From: Epiperipatus broadwayi
Lineage: Eukaryota; Onychophora; Udeonychophora; Euonychophora; Peripatidae
DNA length: 64,000 bases
NCBI GenBank assembly: GCA_028023455.1
Contig: JAQFVV010000020.1
Location: forward strand, 9,159,092-9,223,091
Direction: 5' to 3'
A program made the position numbers and the translations under genes. Shown here piece after piece: positions 22,626 to 35,599 of the stretch (the stretch's first letter is position 1; every line of letters starts with the position of its first letter). Under the pieces are notes generated by a model. The model had not been told where the DNA came from. It was given only the letters and a program-made list of their open reading frames with translations, and did no database searches.

Positions 22626-23109
22626 GCATAAATCATCTGAAAGATTTATCAATAAATATTGTTACCTGTGTTTCAGTTTGGTGAATACATTTTTAATTAG
22701 CTGCTTGCTAAAAAATACATGGAAAATCTTATTAATAACTTCAAATATTTACATGTGTAAATTCATAAAAACTTTCTGAATAATATATACATACCAAGTG
22801 TGTGTGTAAATATATATAATAAGATTAATAATGTGTATTATTAATATCAATACTTATATAGACATCAATGTTGAAGATTTGCTGAAGAGTTCTATTTAAA
22901 ATATAGACAGGTAAATTATCATTAATTTAAAATCTGTAATTCCAAGGCTTTATAAATTTGTGAATATTTGGGAATTCATAAATAGATGTCTTACCTTCAT
23001 TACGAAATTCAACTTTGCTAAAAATTTACTTAAACTTTAATTTTATTATCTATAGGTTTGTTTATATATACTTTCTATATAAGATATAAATTTATTTTAT
23101 TAATAACAA

Positions 23110-23235
23110 ACATCCTTCAATTATCCATGCTATCTTATACCACTGATACACATGACTATCAGTGGTATAAAGTAGCATGGATAGTTAAAGGGTGCTTGAA
23201 AGTCTGAATTTGAATCCCCAATATTTACAATTAAG
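23110..23235. mobile_element. H-family fragment, small palindrome
   Basis: TCCATGCTATCTTATACCAC...TGATAC is followed at once by its inverted copy, then by the H 3' end (GGGTGCTTGAAAGTCTGAAT, TTGAATCCCC). It lacks the hammerhead segment. Confidence 0.7.
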
Positions 23236-23239
23236 CTCC

Positions 23240-24080
23240 AGGTATATGAAAAATGCCTTTATTTCAAATATTTTATTAATAACAATATATTTTAAAAGAA
23301 TTATTTTTGTATATACAAAACTTTTGTGTAGGAATAATTAAAACAATAAAAAAAAAATACTTTTAATGATTAACCCTTTTTTAAAAAAAAATCCTTATTT
23401 AAAATGCAGTTTTGTTTTCTTCTAAACAAGTCAATGAAATCTTTTTAATAAATGTAAAAGAGTTTGAAAAATGTATTTTTCTTCTTCAGATTTCTTATAT
23501 ATATATATTTAGTGGTTAGATGTAATTTTTTTTAAAGATTAATTAAAAGAAATAATCACAAATTAAATAGGATTATTGGATTAAGAAAGAAAAAATAGAC
23601 TTCTCATAGGAAATCTGGCTTATCAATTTATTCTATTTACTAAAGTATTTTTTTTTTAATTTTATTTATAAATATATTTAAATTAACATAATTCTTTTAA
23701 TATATGCATAAAGATATAAATTCCAGTGGATAGGAAATCATTTCATTTATTTCTTATTTCTTTTCAATTTTTATCCTACTGTTTCAGTGACATAGAACCT
23801 GGATGACTTAAGCTTTTCATGCAATATCAACCTAATATGTTTTTTTCATCAACATTTTACTCTTTGTCTTTCTACTTCTATTTTTTTCTGAAGTCAAAGT
23901 GACTATATTTACTATCAGATAGTGATTAATATCAATGTTGATAACTTTTATGTAGAAAAAGAGAATATAAATCATCTACTTTTTATAATGATGATTTTTT
24001 TATAAATGTTATTATGTATATAGCAAATCTTCCATTATTGATACTGTTTTTTTGTGTGTGTGCATGTTCATATTAATAAA
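23240..24080. other. AT-rich stretch without recognised content
   Basis: Homopolymer and AT runs only. Confidence 0.5.
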
Positions 24081-24084
24081 GATT

Positions 24085-24255
24085 TTAGTGACATAATAGT
24101 GCAAGCCAAAAGTCAGATGAGCCTTAATAATTAGTGCATTTACTTGGACAAGACTAATTTGGATGAACCCTGAAAATGTTTTTATGGTTAATTTTTTTTT
24201 CAGGTAACTGCCAATCTAGATAATCATTTTGCATAGATCAATAAATAGAAATTCA
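24085..24255 (+). mobile_element. Possible tRNA-derived SINE, decayed
   Basis: A tRNA-like head around AGTGCAAGCCAAAAGTCAGA and TTTGGATGAACCCTG is followed by GTTTTTATGG and CTGCCAATCTAGATAATC. The latter resembles the body of the SINE at 12654-12865. Confidence 0.4.
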
Positions 24256-24844
24256 AATATTATATATGTTGCAACCAATTAGTATCATTCAGATTAATAT
24301 CAATGAGCGTAGAAGCAAAAACATACTTATAATAAGAAGCAACCTTCTTTTGGAGAAGTTGTTTTGCCCTTATAGGAAATTAGTTCATGGATTATCTATA
24401 TCTTTTAAACATATTTAAAATTAATGTTTTAAAACATGATTACATTAAAATGCTTTTGTCTGAGACTAAACATGTCCATTCTGAGCATACAAAGAACTAA
24501 AAGGCCTTACTCTTTTAATGTGTGCATATTTAATTCAAAGTAATATTAAGAGATTATATAGCATTGACGAGTTTTTGAACTTTAGTTGTTTTTTTTATAT
24601 AAGTTATCATAACATTCAGACATCCATAGAATGTGGAATTTATATCATTTATTCATCATTTTATTAATCTTAATAAAAATATAAAACTGTCAATAAAATA
24701 TTTGTGACACAACAAAAAAGAAACTAAAATAATTTGTATATATAGAGAAGAGAAAAACATTCACATTGACCATATTCGATTGCTACCTTAGAGAAATAAA
24801 ACACACATATATATAATATTTAAATACAAGTATACTATATATTC

Positions 24845-24970
24845 TTTTAATCTAAATGTAATTAGAGAAGAATTGAACTTAGACTTTCAAGCTTCCTTTA
24901 GACATCAATTCCATCTTATATAACTGATACACATAACCATATACATGCTAGAAAGATAATCCCCTGTAAT
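24845..24970 (-). mobile_element. H-family fragment, 3' part
   Basis: It contains the antisense 3' end (AATTGAACTTAGACTTTCAA) and the TATAACTGATACACATAACC body, then breaks before the hammerhead. Confidence 0.65.
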
Positions 24971-25224
24971 ATATACATATATAATATTTGAATACAAGTA
25001 TAATGTATATACTTAAGCTTTAATATATATATATAATCCAATAATCCATTCCCATTCTCATCCCATCTTCTCTTTAAAAGAATAGTAGAAAAAAAAATTA
25101 AAAAACTTAAATTCAAAAAGTATGAGAGGCTTAGAGGAAAATGGCATAAATTAGATTTAAAAAACCCAAAGAAATTATTATTTATATATTTAATAACATC
25201 AAATAATATATATATTCTTTATAA

Positions 25225-25560
25225 TTAGAAGGAATATGAAATCAGTCTTTCAAGCTCCCTGCAACTATTCACTTCATCCTTTACAACTGATACATGTGAG
25301 CAAGATAAATGATCTCCAATATACATATTTCATGCTAAACCAGCACTCATCAGTTGGTCTAGATCATAATATCCCATATATATATAATATAGTGCTCATT
25401 TTATATTAAGATAGCAAATCTTCAAACTTTAATGGACAGGACTTCAATCTTCTTTACCCTCCAACTCTTCAGCCATCCATATCATTGAAAAACTATCATG
25501 GAATTCTCAAAGCCCTTGATGATGACAATATTATTATCTTACATATGTTGATTTTAAGTC
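25225..25560 (-). mobile_element. H-family copy with best-preserved hammerhead
   Basis: On the minus strand it runs from ATTGTCATCATCAAGGGCTT and ATGGATGGCTGAAGAGTTGG through TCTTAATATAAAATGAGCAC, the ribozyme at 25300-25375, and the TGTATCAGTTGTAAAGGATG body, to GACTGATTTCATATTCC. The order equals that of the copy at 22260-22625, supporting a defined element of about 330-360 bp. Confidence 0.8.
25300..25375 (-). ncRNA. Type I hammerhead ribozyme, core intact
   Basis: On the minus strand: ACCAA (25358-25354), CTGATGA (25353-25347), stem II GTGCT/AGCAT around GGTTT (four Watson-Crick pairs and one G-U next to the core), GAAA (25331-25328), stem III ATA/TAT with loop TG, triplet ATA, then TTGG (25319-25316) pairing with CCAA. 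Cleavage is predicted between 25320 and 25319. A distal stem I element (GATAAATGATC on the plus strand near 25304-25314) faces a weaker partner. All invariant core bases are present. I infer self-cleavage competence; it is not shown. Confidence 0.8.
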
Positions 25561-26249
25561 ATTGTGACCGCTCACATAAAGGACTTTCATATGTCCATTT
25601 AAAATTCTTCTAAATATATTCTTTGTAAAATTGGAGTTTTAATATGGCAAATTGAAGGTTTATTATACAATACATTTTTTTTAAATGTTAGATTTCGTAT
25701 TTGTTTCAGCTTGAATAATTAGCTGTATTTATAATTTATTTTGTTCATATTTTTACTGCTTCTTATCAGACGAAAAGATAATCATTTAAAAACCAAGAAG
25801 TCGAAGTTTTCGCTGTGCAAAATGTCTCTTTAGTAAAATATTATTGCTGTTAATTTGTTAAAAATTTAACGAGGAAGATTTTCTTTATAAAGAAACGGGA
25901 TACTAGCTAATTGTTTTCTATTATAAAAATGTTTTGATCAATAAATGAAATTATAAGTGTTCCTGAAAAAAAAGCTGTTGGACATTTATCTTTAGAAGTC
26001 TGATAATAAATTATTATTTCTTTTTTCCAATATAAATTTTGCAACATTTAAAACTGCATTTGATAACATTACTCAATAACTAAATGTCTTCAATATTGGT
26101 AAAAACTTCTAAATAGAAGACATTTAAACATTATTGATAAATGCCAAAAAAAAAAAAAAATCCTTTTTTACATCTAATAGTAGACAGTAATATTACTGAT
26201 ACTATATAAAATTTGAAATACAGGCATTCTTATACCTGGAACTTAATTG

Positions 26250-26545
26250 TAAATATAGGGATTTTGAACTCACTTTCAAGCAACCTTCACCTATCCACAC
26301 AATCTCATACTATTGATACACATGAGCACACACATGTAGAAAAGATAAATAATTACCAATATAAATATTTCATGCTGAACCAGTACTCACCAGTTGATCC
26401 AGATTATCATCTTCCACCCACATATAATCAGTGCAAATTTTTATACTTTAATGGACAGGCTTCAATGTACTCCAACCTCCAACTCTTCAGCCATTCATAC
26501 CATTAAAAATCTGATGATAGAATGCCCAAATCCCATGCTGATATC
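26250..26545 (-). mobile_element. H-family copy, hammerhead core mutated
   Basis: The minus strand shows the full order of family blocks: ATGGCTGAAGAGTTGGAGGT, ACTTTAATGGACAGG on the plus side, then the ribozyme segment. CTGATGA has become CTGGTGA (A to G), which should abolish activity, while GAAA, ATA and the TTGG stem remain. The 3' end reads GTTGCTTGAAAGTGAGTTCA. A 97-codon plus-strand open frame covers it by chance. Confidence 0.75.
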
Positions 26546-26760
26546 AATATATATGTGACTATATATGTGTGTGTGGGAGATGATAAGCTGACCAACTGAT
26601 GAGTACTGGTTCAGCATGAAATACATATATTGGTGATTATTTATCTTTTCTACATGTGTGTAGTCATGTGTATCGATAGTATGTGATAGTGTGGATAGTT
26701 GGGGGTTGCCTGAAAAACTGAATTAAAATCCCCTACATGATACAATATAAACTACAATCT
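26546..26760 (+). mobile_element. H-family copy, inverted to its neighbour
   Basis: Directly adjoining the copy at 26250-26545 but on the other strand, this copy has the ribozyme segment at 26582-26645, then TGTGTATCGATAGTATGTGA, TGTGGATAGTTGGGGGTTGC and a diverged 3' end AACTGAATTAAAATCCCC. The pair forms an inverted arrangement. Confidence 0.75.
26582..26645 (+). ncRNA. Hammerhead ribozyme, complete two-part stem I, weakened stem II
   Basis: The distal stem GATAA (26582-26586) pairs with TTATC (26641-26645), and the proximal stem ACCAA with TTGGT (26630-26634). CTGATGA is 26596-26602 and GAAA 26618-26621. Stem III is ATA/TAT with loop CA and triplet ATA, predicting cut after 26629. Stem II is GTACT/AGCAT with one A-C mismatch and one G-T pair. 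Confidence 0.7.
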
Positions 26761-26989
26761 TCAAAAAATTAAAATTAAATAAAAATGACTTCATTTTAAT
26801 TAAAGAGTATTACCACTATTTGCTAGCACTCTAATTTAAATGAGATTATTGTCATCAACTGGATAATATGAAATTTATTATTCTTGTGGGTCAAAATAGA
26901 GTCCAATGATTTATTTTACAGAACTCATTTTGGCTTATTTAAAAAAAATAATAATTAAAGAGATTTGAACTCGTTTTTCTTATATTTAA

Positions 26990-27056
26990 ACTAGATGTAA
27001 TTAAGAAGAATTTGAACTCAGACTTTCAAGTTTCCTAAAAATATTCAGTAAAAGCA
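26990..27056 (-). mobile_element. H-family 3' fragment
   Basis: AATTTGAACTCAGACTTTCA, the antisense tRNA-like end of the family, is present without other blocks. Confidence 0.55.
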
Positions 27057-27303
27057 AATTGCATACTGCCTTAGAAAATAAATTATTATATTCCTAATTC
27101 TCTTTATCACAAATTGTTCAATATAATTTTTAAATAGATAATAATGGTTTTAAAAACAATGTAAGAATAATAAAATGATGAAATACTACAAAAAGTCTCT
27201 TCACTAATTTATACATTATTGCATTAATTCAAAAATTTTATATTCGGACAGAATTTTCCCCCAATTAAATAACTACTACAGAAAATCCGCTTTTTTATTT
27301 TAT

Positions 27304-27462
<159 letters not shown>

Positions 27463-28039
27463 AGACCTCAATATTGGTGAATTCATATTTTTTATTATTT
27501 TACCTAGAATATTAATTATCCTATCCTTGAAGAGATTTGATTGACTGACACTTGATTTTATCTTATTGTTGCCAAAACAAAAAAGTAGCTGTAATTTACT
27601 TGTTAGATAAATGCAACAAGAAAAAGAAAATTCAAATATTAAATGATAAAAAACAATCATATGTGTAAAGTTGCTAATCTGGCTTTAAAAAAATAAAACA
27701 ACCTTTTGCATAAATATCCCACTGCTGAGCAAAGATTCTTCCAATAATATGTCACAGAACAACAGTGAAGAATAAGACAATAGTAACCATGCTTGGCAAT
27801 TATCAAGTAGTGAAGATTTGAGTGATTTTCTGTGTTTGTTTTACTCTATTTAAGAATAGCTAGATAACCATTTACTGTCAGCTGAAGGATGATTAGATAA
27901 GTTGGTTAAAAATTAAATTACCTTGGAAGAAAGTTTTAAGGCTTTGAAAAAATGTTCATGGCCTTGAATTTGAATTCCATATAACAAGCATGTTAGGTAA
28001 ATGTACTACTTAGTCATAAGGCTGTTTCATAATCTAGTA

Positions 28040-28188
28040 GTAATTATAAGATATTTGAACTCAGACTTTCAAGCTCCCTACAGCTATTCTCTCCATCCCA
28101 TACAACTGATACAAGTGACCACATACACATGAAAAAAAGATCTCTAATACATTTCATGTTGAACCAGCACTCACCAGTTGGTCTAGAT
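28040..28188 (-). mobile_element. H-family copy, part 1, interrupted by hAT
   Basis: Antisense 3' end TTTGAACTCAGACTTTCAAG, body CATACAACTGATACAAGTGA, and the segment up to ACCAGTTGGTCTAGAT. The copy resumes after the hAT insertion at 29725. The ribozyme core is mutated to CTGGTGA. Confidence 0.8.
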
Positions 28189-29716
28189 CAGCGTTTCCCA
28201 ACCTTTTTTGGCTCACGTACCACTTGGTAGTATATCATGCTAAATTGTACCACTTCGTAAAAATGATTGTATTTTGTGAAATTTGTTATTGCGAGTGTGT
28301 TATTTTATTTGCATTACACATATTATAGGGTGACCATGTATTCACATCACATAATGAGACAAATTACATTGTAACATGCCTAAACGTCATGCTGGATTAT
28401 AAACTCACTGAAATTATAAACTCATTGTAACATATATGTATGTGTTTGTTCAAAGTATCATATTTATCTACTATTTTGTCATATTTCATTTACTAATAAA
28501 TGGTTTTAATAAAAACACAAAATTATAAAAACCCAATTAATATATTTTTTTATCATAATCAAATGTTTTTATAAAATAAATTTAATGAGATCCTTGTGCT
28601 TGTTTCGAAGAACATAATTTTTTGAAATTTGGTTCAGAAGATGCAAGATATACCCTTAAGTCTACAGCTGCATTCAATCTGTTTCAATACTTTTTTAAAA
28701 AAAAAAATATATGAAGAAAAAGCTCTTTCTACTAATTCCATACTAGTAAATGGTAATAATAATTTAAGAGCTTTCTCAGAAAACTGTTCATATTCTTTAA
28801 TGTTTAACCAAAATTAATTAGATTGTGTCGATAATTCTATTAAATTTTTTTTCTCTTTTATTGATAATGATGTAGCTTTTTCTAAATTTTCTTCATAGAA
28901 GGGGTTTGAAATCCACTTATCATTTGTGTTTTCGGGTTTTGGAAAATATTCCATGAAAGACAATTTTAATCCTGTTAAATGTGCTATTATATTTTCTGTA
29001 TATCTTGAGACAGACTAACCTTATTTTCAAACAAAAAAATATGTAGAGTTTCAAATTTTTCAGTTGATTGTTTTCAATACACTGTTTCCAAAAATCTAAT
29101 TTCTTAATCATACTTTCAATTTTATTATTAACATTAAAGATCATTATCGAGTTATTCTGAAGTGTCAAATTTAAGTTCATTTATTTGCAAAAAATATCCG
29201 ATAAATATGCAAGCACCTGAAGCCAATCAAAATCATACAATTTCGAAGAGAGATCAAAAGGATTGTCTTAAAAAAAACCTGTGCTTCTTGTCTAAGTTCG
29301 AATAAGCAGGTTATATAGGAATCAATAAATTTTAATAAACAAAGACGATACAATCACAAACAATAACCTGTCACTTGTAAGTCATGTGGTGAAGTGAATG
29401 AGAGTGCAGCACTATCACAACAGTGGCGATGACATCTCAAGTTACTGGTGGCTAACGGCTAAATTTAAAAGTGCACTCAAAAAAAAAAAAACGATATCAA
29501 TTGCTGGATTTTCGATCATCGACTGTACATATTAACAACTTTACTGTAAAATATTATTCATTAAAATAATTTATATGAATTATAGGAAAAAACGTTTCTA
29601 TGATATTTTTATGATTTAATTTTTTATGTCCGCCATTATTGATTATTTTTCATGTACCATCAACCAGCAACTCGCGTACCACCAGTGGTACGCGTACCAC
29701 AGGTTGGGAAACGCTG
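28189..29716 (-). mobile_element. hAT DNA transposon, 1528 bp, with exact target duplication
   Basis: Terminal inverted repeats CAGCGTTTCCCAACCT (28189 on) and AGGTTGGGAAACGCTG (ending 29716) are flanked by the 8-bp duplication GTCTAGAT (28181-28188 and 29717-29724), diagnostic of hAT. The minus strand encodes a decayed transposase of the ZBED5/SCAND3-like kind. About 29260-29160 reads DWLQVLAYLSDIF and MNLNLTLQNNS, continuing NKIESMIKKLDFWKQCIENN. At about 28980-28640 it reads SFMEYFPKPENTNDKWISNP and KALKLLLPFTSMELVERAFS, the hAT C-terminal dimerisation domain. The N-terminal half, with zinc finger and first acidic residues, is deleted. At least two stops confirm it is non-autonomous. Confidence 0.93.
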
Positions 29717-29745
29717 GTCTAGATCATAATCTCCCAAGTGAATTG
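29717..29745 (-). mobile_element. H-family copy, part 2, after the hAT insertion
   Basis: GTCTAGATCATAATCTCCCA continues the H consensus (minus: GAGATTATGATCTAGACC) without loss, apart from the duplicated 8 bp. Joining it to 28188 restores the H order. Confidence 0.8.
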
Positions 29746-31240
29746 CATCATCCATTCTGCCATTAAATTCTACATTCAAATATTTATGATACCTTTAAAA
29801 GTTTTAATAAGTCTTGAAACTAAAGATATTTCATGCATTCTAAATCTGCATTTATATATGCCTGATTCTTCGAAGAAAGAAAAACTAGCTGTTTGAAATA
29901 ATTTTAATCAACTCATATTGAATTCTCAATCCTTATAAGCAAATAAGGACTATGATGCAGACTGAATAATTTCCTGCAGCTGTTTTTGTTGAAAATTGTA
30001 ACTAGCAGAAATTTATAAACAAAAAATAACAGTAAATGATATAATTATATGCACTTTAAAAAAGAAATTGTAGAAGATTTAAGAAGAGATGAACTGGATA
30101 AAAAAAACTCTATGGTGTTAATCTACAAAACATTATCAAATAAAGTAGAGATAAAACTTTGATAATAATAATTTTGACACTTCAATGAATATTTTATGTG
30201 ATTGGGACATGTCAAAGCCATATCATATCATGCATTGTTTTATATATAATGGGAAAACACTAATACTGAATGAAAATGTTTCCTATTCACATATCGTGTA
30301 AACAAAAAATCAAACACATCCTACACACAAATGAATCTATTCATACTTACTGAAGCTAATTAAGCAGAAACAGAAAACAAAAAATTTATTTAAAAGAAAA
30401 CAGAAAAATTAAAATTTTCACTTTCAAAACAATATAGCTCCAAAATGAAAAAAAATTAAATTTACTTAAAAATATTTAAAGTAGTAAGTTATATTTATTA
30501 TTTTAAAGTGAGAGAAAGAGATAGGAGAGAGAAAAAAAAGATAGATAAAACTTGTTTTCAATGAAAATAAATGGATAAAAAAGAATGAAGTTTAAAAGAT
30601 AACTTAATTTATCATATTATTAGTAGGACACTCATTATTTAATTATTTGTAAATGTGTAATTTCAAGAATTATAAATCAATTAACTGTTAATTATAATTA
30701 GTCATTGAGCACCATTAGATTTCTAAGATATCTGGAGGTTAAGTAATTGGTCTACTTATTCCAATATAAATATATTCTATCTATCTAAAACATCTATGAC
30801 AAACACTCGATTAAGCATTCAATAACCCAAGGCAAAGACCAAGTTGTACATTATTAAAATGAAATTTGAACATTCCCTAATAAGTTGGTAAAAACACTAC
30901 ATACTCTCGTTTTATATTAAAAAAAAACTAAGAAATGGAAACACGTGTTTGTTAAGTATCATTATTTATATACTAATTTATTAGGAATTTTATAACAGCA
31001 TAATGGCTAAGATGGATATTTATTTGAAATAGTAATTTTGAAGCTTCAATTTATCACATTTTGAATATGATGAAATACATTGAATTAAGATTAATCTTAT
31101 ATAGAATATAATCCTTTGTACGCTGTCTTTTAGCTTAATAGATAATATCCATAAACGTAGTGAGTTGGTGTACAATGAGAGGTGAGATCTTTGCTATCTA
31201 TAATTGCATATATTCATATGTACATATATATTAACATTTT
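29746..31240. other. AT-rich stretch without recognised content
   Basis: Only A-rich and AG-rich runs (near 30510-30545) are seen; no coding similarity. Confidence 0.5.
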
Positions 31241-31241
31241 T

Positions 31242-31330
31242 TAATCATCTCTTATACACTTTAATGCAATCTTTTTTTTTTTAATAATTCCTTCTTTACT
31301 TTATATTAAAGTGTATAACAGGAGATGATT
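31242..31330. repeat. Imperfect inverted repeat, 22-bp arms
   Basis: AATCATCTCTTATACACTTT faces AAAGTGTATAACAGGAGATG across about 40 bp; AT runs flank both sides. Confidence 0.7.
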
Positions 31331-31370
31331 ATATATATATATATGAAGAGAAATGCAAAAAAAGTAAAGG

Positions 31371-31460
31371 AGAGAGTTGGTGGCCTAGCAGTTAGCATAG
31401 CTGCCTTCCAAGTAGCTGGCCCAGGTTCGCTTCAACGCTTTGACATATAAGAATATTCAT
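31371..31460 (+). mobile_element. tRNA-derived SINE head
   Basis: TGGCCTAGCAGTT (31381-31393) fits an A box and GGTTCGCTTCA (31423-31433) a B box. TTTGACATATAAG follows, comparable to the GCTATGACATATGG after the head at 17843. No full tRNA fold is evident. Confidence 0.65.
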
Positions 31461-32328
31461 ACGTTTGGCACTTTTCACTGGTTTCTTTATAATCTTTTGA
31501 AAAGAATTAAATTCACTTGAGATGAATTTAAATGAAGCAAAAACAACAATTTAAATCTAGGTTTATTAATTGAAAAATCTTTTTTAAAAAAAAATTAGCA
31601 GTCAGATCAGCTATGAAGGACTAAAATGACCATCAGAAACATGTACAAGTAGCTCTATACAACTAAATTCTTTCACAATAGTTTAATTTATCTAGATTTA
31701 AATAATTGTCAAGTGATTATTGATTTTTTTTTTCTATTATCAGAATAACTTTTGCTTATTCTGAGATTTACTTTAATACAGAAGTGTTCTTTTCTTTATC
31801 GTATATATCTTTTCACTAACACATCATATTTTTAATTATTACTAGTGAGAATCTATTCCCAGATTCTCTATTATTGTGATGTTTCAGTATTGATTGTTGT
31901 TTGCTGACATCTATATATTTTTGTATGTGGAAATTTGTTGCTAATTGTTCTACTTTGAAAACATTGAAATTTACACCATTTATCATTACTATTATTAGCA
32001 TTTCAATATCATTATATATGATAAGTGATCTATTATTTTTCTTCCATTTAACAGTAATGCTATTTTACAAATGCTAAATATGATAAAATATCAAATGCTA
32101 GTAAAATATTTCTATAGATTCGCATGTGGGTTTTTTGATTACTAAGTAGTTTTTTTTTTCTTGAATAGATTTTATAATATTTTGTAAACAGGGTAGTGAT
32201 TCAGTATTATAATGGAAATATGTAAGAATGGCAAAACAAATTATATCTCACATTAAAAATTTAATTTTATGTAACGAAAGCACTCAGTTTCTCTTCCCGA
32301 ATATGATAGGACTGAAGATCTAGTTTAT
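31461..32328. other. AT-rich stretch without recognised content
   Basis: A 61-codon antisense open frame near 31816-32001 has no similarity I recognise. Confidence 0.5.
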
Positions 32329-32329
32329 A

Positions 32330-33316
<987 letters not shown>

Positions 33317-33329
33317 TATTTTTATGGTA

Positions 33330-33593
33330 TTAAACCACTAAACATCACATGATCACCATTTCTTATGTTTTCTCATAACTGTTATTAAAACAGGCAAAAC
33401 TCTCCATACAGTAGTGCTACTCTATGCAAGCCAAAGCTCCTCACTGATGAAAGCCACAATCCAGAAACTAGTCTGGTGATATTGGATGAGTAGGCACTAG
33501 ATAGGAATTTTATGCACAAGCCTTCTGGCATCAATTGATTATTCTGTCTTGCACTGAATGACACTACTGTATGGAGAGTTTTGCCCATTTTAA
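33330..33593. mobile_element. P-family foldback retroposon, 264 bp
   Basis: A 13-bp duplication TATTTTTATGGTA (33317-33329 and 33594-33606) bounds the element. It opens with the antisense tail ACATCACATGATCACCATTT and GGCAAAACTCTCCATACAGT, then switches to a sense unit beginning AAAGCTCCTCACTGATGAAA, GCCACAATCCAGAAACTAG, and ends ACTGTATGGAGAGTTTTGCC. The 67-codon antisense open frame inside is a chance reading of the repeat. Confidence 0.9.
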
Positions 33594-33609
33594 TATTTTT
33601 ATGGTAGTT

Positions 33610-35265
33610 TCGAGATTAATAATGAGCTGTAAATATGCTCAGAATGTTTCAGAATTTAACAATTAAAATTTTGTAATTATTTCATATAAATTTATTGAAA
33701 CTTCAAATTTAAATCTGAGAGGTTCCTAATATTTGTAACATGATATCTGCAGGTTGTATAGCAAGAATTCTGAGATTACTGTGCATAAACCATTGGCATT
33801 GCTTCTAAAACTCTTTTAGCTGTTGTGTTCTTTTATATTCCTAAACTGTTTATCAAAATAATAAAGTGTTTTTTTTTTTTGTTTATACAACATTAAATTT
33901 TAAAAATGAAAGCAATTAATCTACTCATTGTAAACCTTTTTTTTCTTTTGATTTTAACAAAAAAAAATTTTTTTTCTTCATATGTGGCATTTTAGTATAG
34001 TACTATGGTGGTTGTGTTCCTGCAAAAATAAAATTTTATAGTTATGTATATATCATAATTGTCAGTAACATTAATTGAGATTATGAATAAATATTTAAAT
34101 TAGTCATGCATATCTAATTAACTGCTACAAGTTATACCCAACCACAAATAGTTACTTAAATAAAAAGTGACCTCTTAAATACACAACTGTTTAAAACTTA
34201 TGACCATACAAGTTCAATACTCTTCCATCTTGTTAAAAGGCTTGCATATATATTGAAACATATTTACTAATCATTACATAAAAAATTGGGGGTCTATTTG
34301 TGGCTTTGTAAAACAAAAGTTCTGGATAATTTTGAATTTTTTAGTCTTGCATAAGATAATAAAAAACTAAGCAGAGATTTGTTTTTATGAGATCTCACAC
34401 TGACTTCCAAATTTTTCTATATAATAGTCAACAATGCATGTTTTTCAATATGGTAGAGAATTACCTAATTCACTAGGATGCAAATTTCAACCAATCCTAC
34501 ATTTAAGAGGCCATTTTCTATCCAAGTTATTATTATGGGTTGTGTATAAAATGAGTATTCAGTTAATTGATTATACACATTGACTTATGTCTGGTGCCAC
34601 ATAAGTATTTAATGTAAAAGGCAATAACATTAATTGTGATTATGAATAAATAATTAGACCAACCATACACTAATATATCTCATGCTGTCCATATAATTCA
34701 TGAAGATGCATTATTCTAAGGGTATGAATATTTTGTGGTATGATGAATTGATCTTGAATGAAATAAATAATGTTTAAATGATTTAATGAATATAATATTA
34801 TATATTGAGGTTTTATAAGAGATCAAAGAAAGCTATAACATATTTTCAAATTATGATCTTGAAGTTGTATTATGAAAAGAAAATACTTCACAAAAAAATC
34901 TACTTGATTAGAATAGTAAATTTATTAACATGATAAATAAAACTAACAACATTACACAACAAATATAATTATATTTCATAAAATGGATTTTTACCAAATT
35001 ATAAAACAAAATATAACTTATTTTTCTAAACACATCAATTTAAAATATGATAGCATATTGTACTTTCATGCATATATATATATATTAATATTCTATCTGT
35101 TAATGGAAAGCATATAATTTATATAATATCTATCAAATACAATTATTACAATTAAATTGAATATTATTTAAAATCATTTAAATATTGATACTTTTTATTT
35201 AAATGTATGTTAAATAATAAAATGGTCAATGTGACATAACTCAATACAGTGATGTTGGACAAAAA
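33610..35265. other. AT-rich stretch with one dispersed direct repeat
   Basis: ACATTAATTGAGATTATGAA near 34067 and a near copy at 34627 share about 30 bp. Nothing else was recognised. Confidence 0.45.
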
Positions 35266-35269
35266 ATAT

Positions 35270-35595
35270 ATATTTATAAACTTGAAATTGTTGGATCTGA
35301 AGTCAAACTCTGATAATGTGCTATTACTTTAAATACTATAAATCTCTGCGCATCCACATGTCAGTAAGAGTTGATAATGTGCTATTATTTTAAATATTAT
35401 AAATCTCCATGCACTCACACATCATTAAAAGTTTAAAAAACTTAATCACTTAGGTTTTAAACTCTTACTGATGTGAAGTGTCCCGAAGATTTATAATATT
35501 TAAAGTAGTAGCGCATTATCGGAATTCGATTTCCGATCGGAGTTCAACTTCTGATCTAACAATTTCAAGATTTTCAGTACTTTATAATAATAAAT
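35270..35595. repeat. Foldback repeat with an internal 65-bp duplication
   Basis: The left arm (TTGAAATTGTTGGATCTGAA, GATAATGTGCTATTACTTTA) pairs with the right arm (TAAAGTAGTAGCGCATTATC, TCTGATCTAACAATTTCAAG). In the left arm the block GATAATGTGCTATTA...ATAAATCTC is present twice, near 35315 and 35374. Confidence 0.75.
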
Positions 35596-35599
35596 TTAT

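Noticed and set aside
33385-33588. 67-codon antisense open frame
   Set aside because: It lies wholly inside a P-family insertion; related copies do not keep the frame.
35460-35500. CTGATGTGAAGTG...CGAAGA as another hammerhead
   Set aside because: CTGATGA and GAAA are both altered and no stem II forms.
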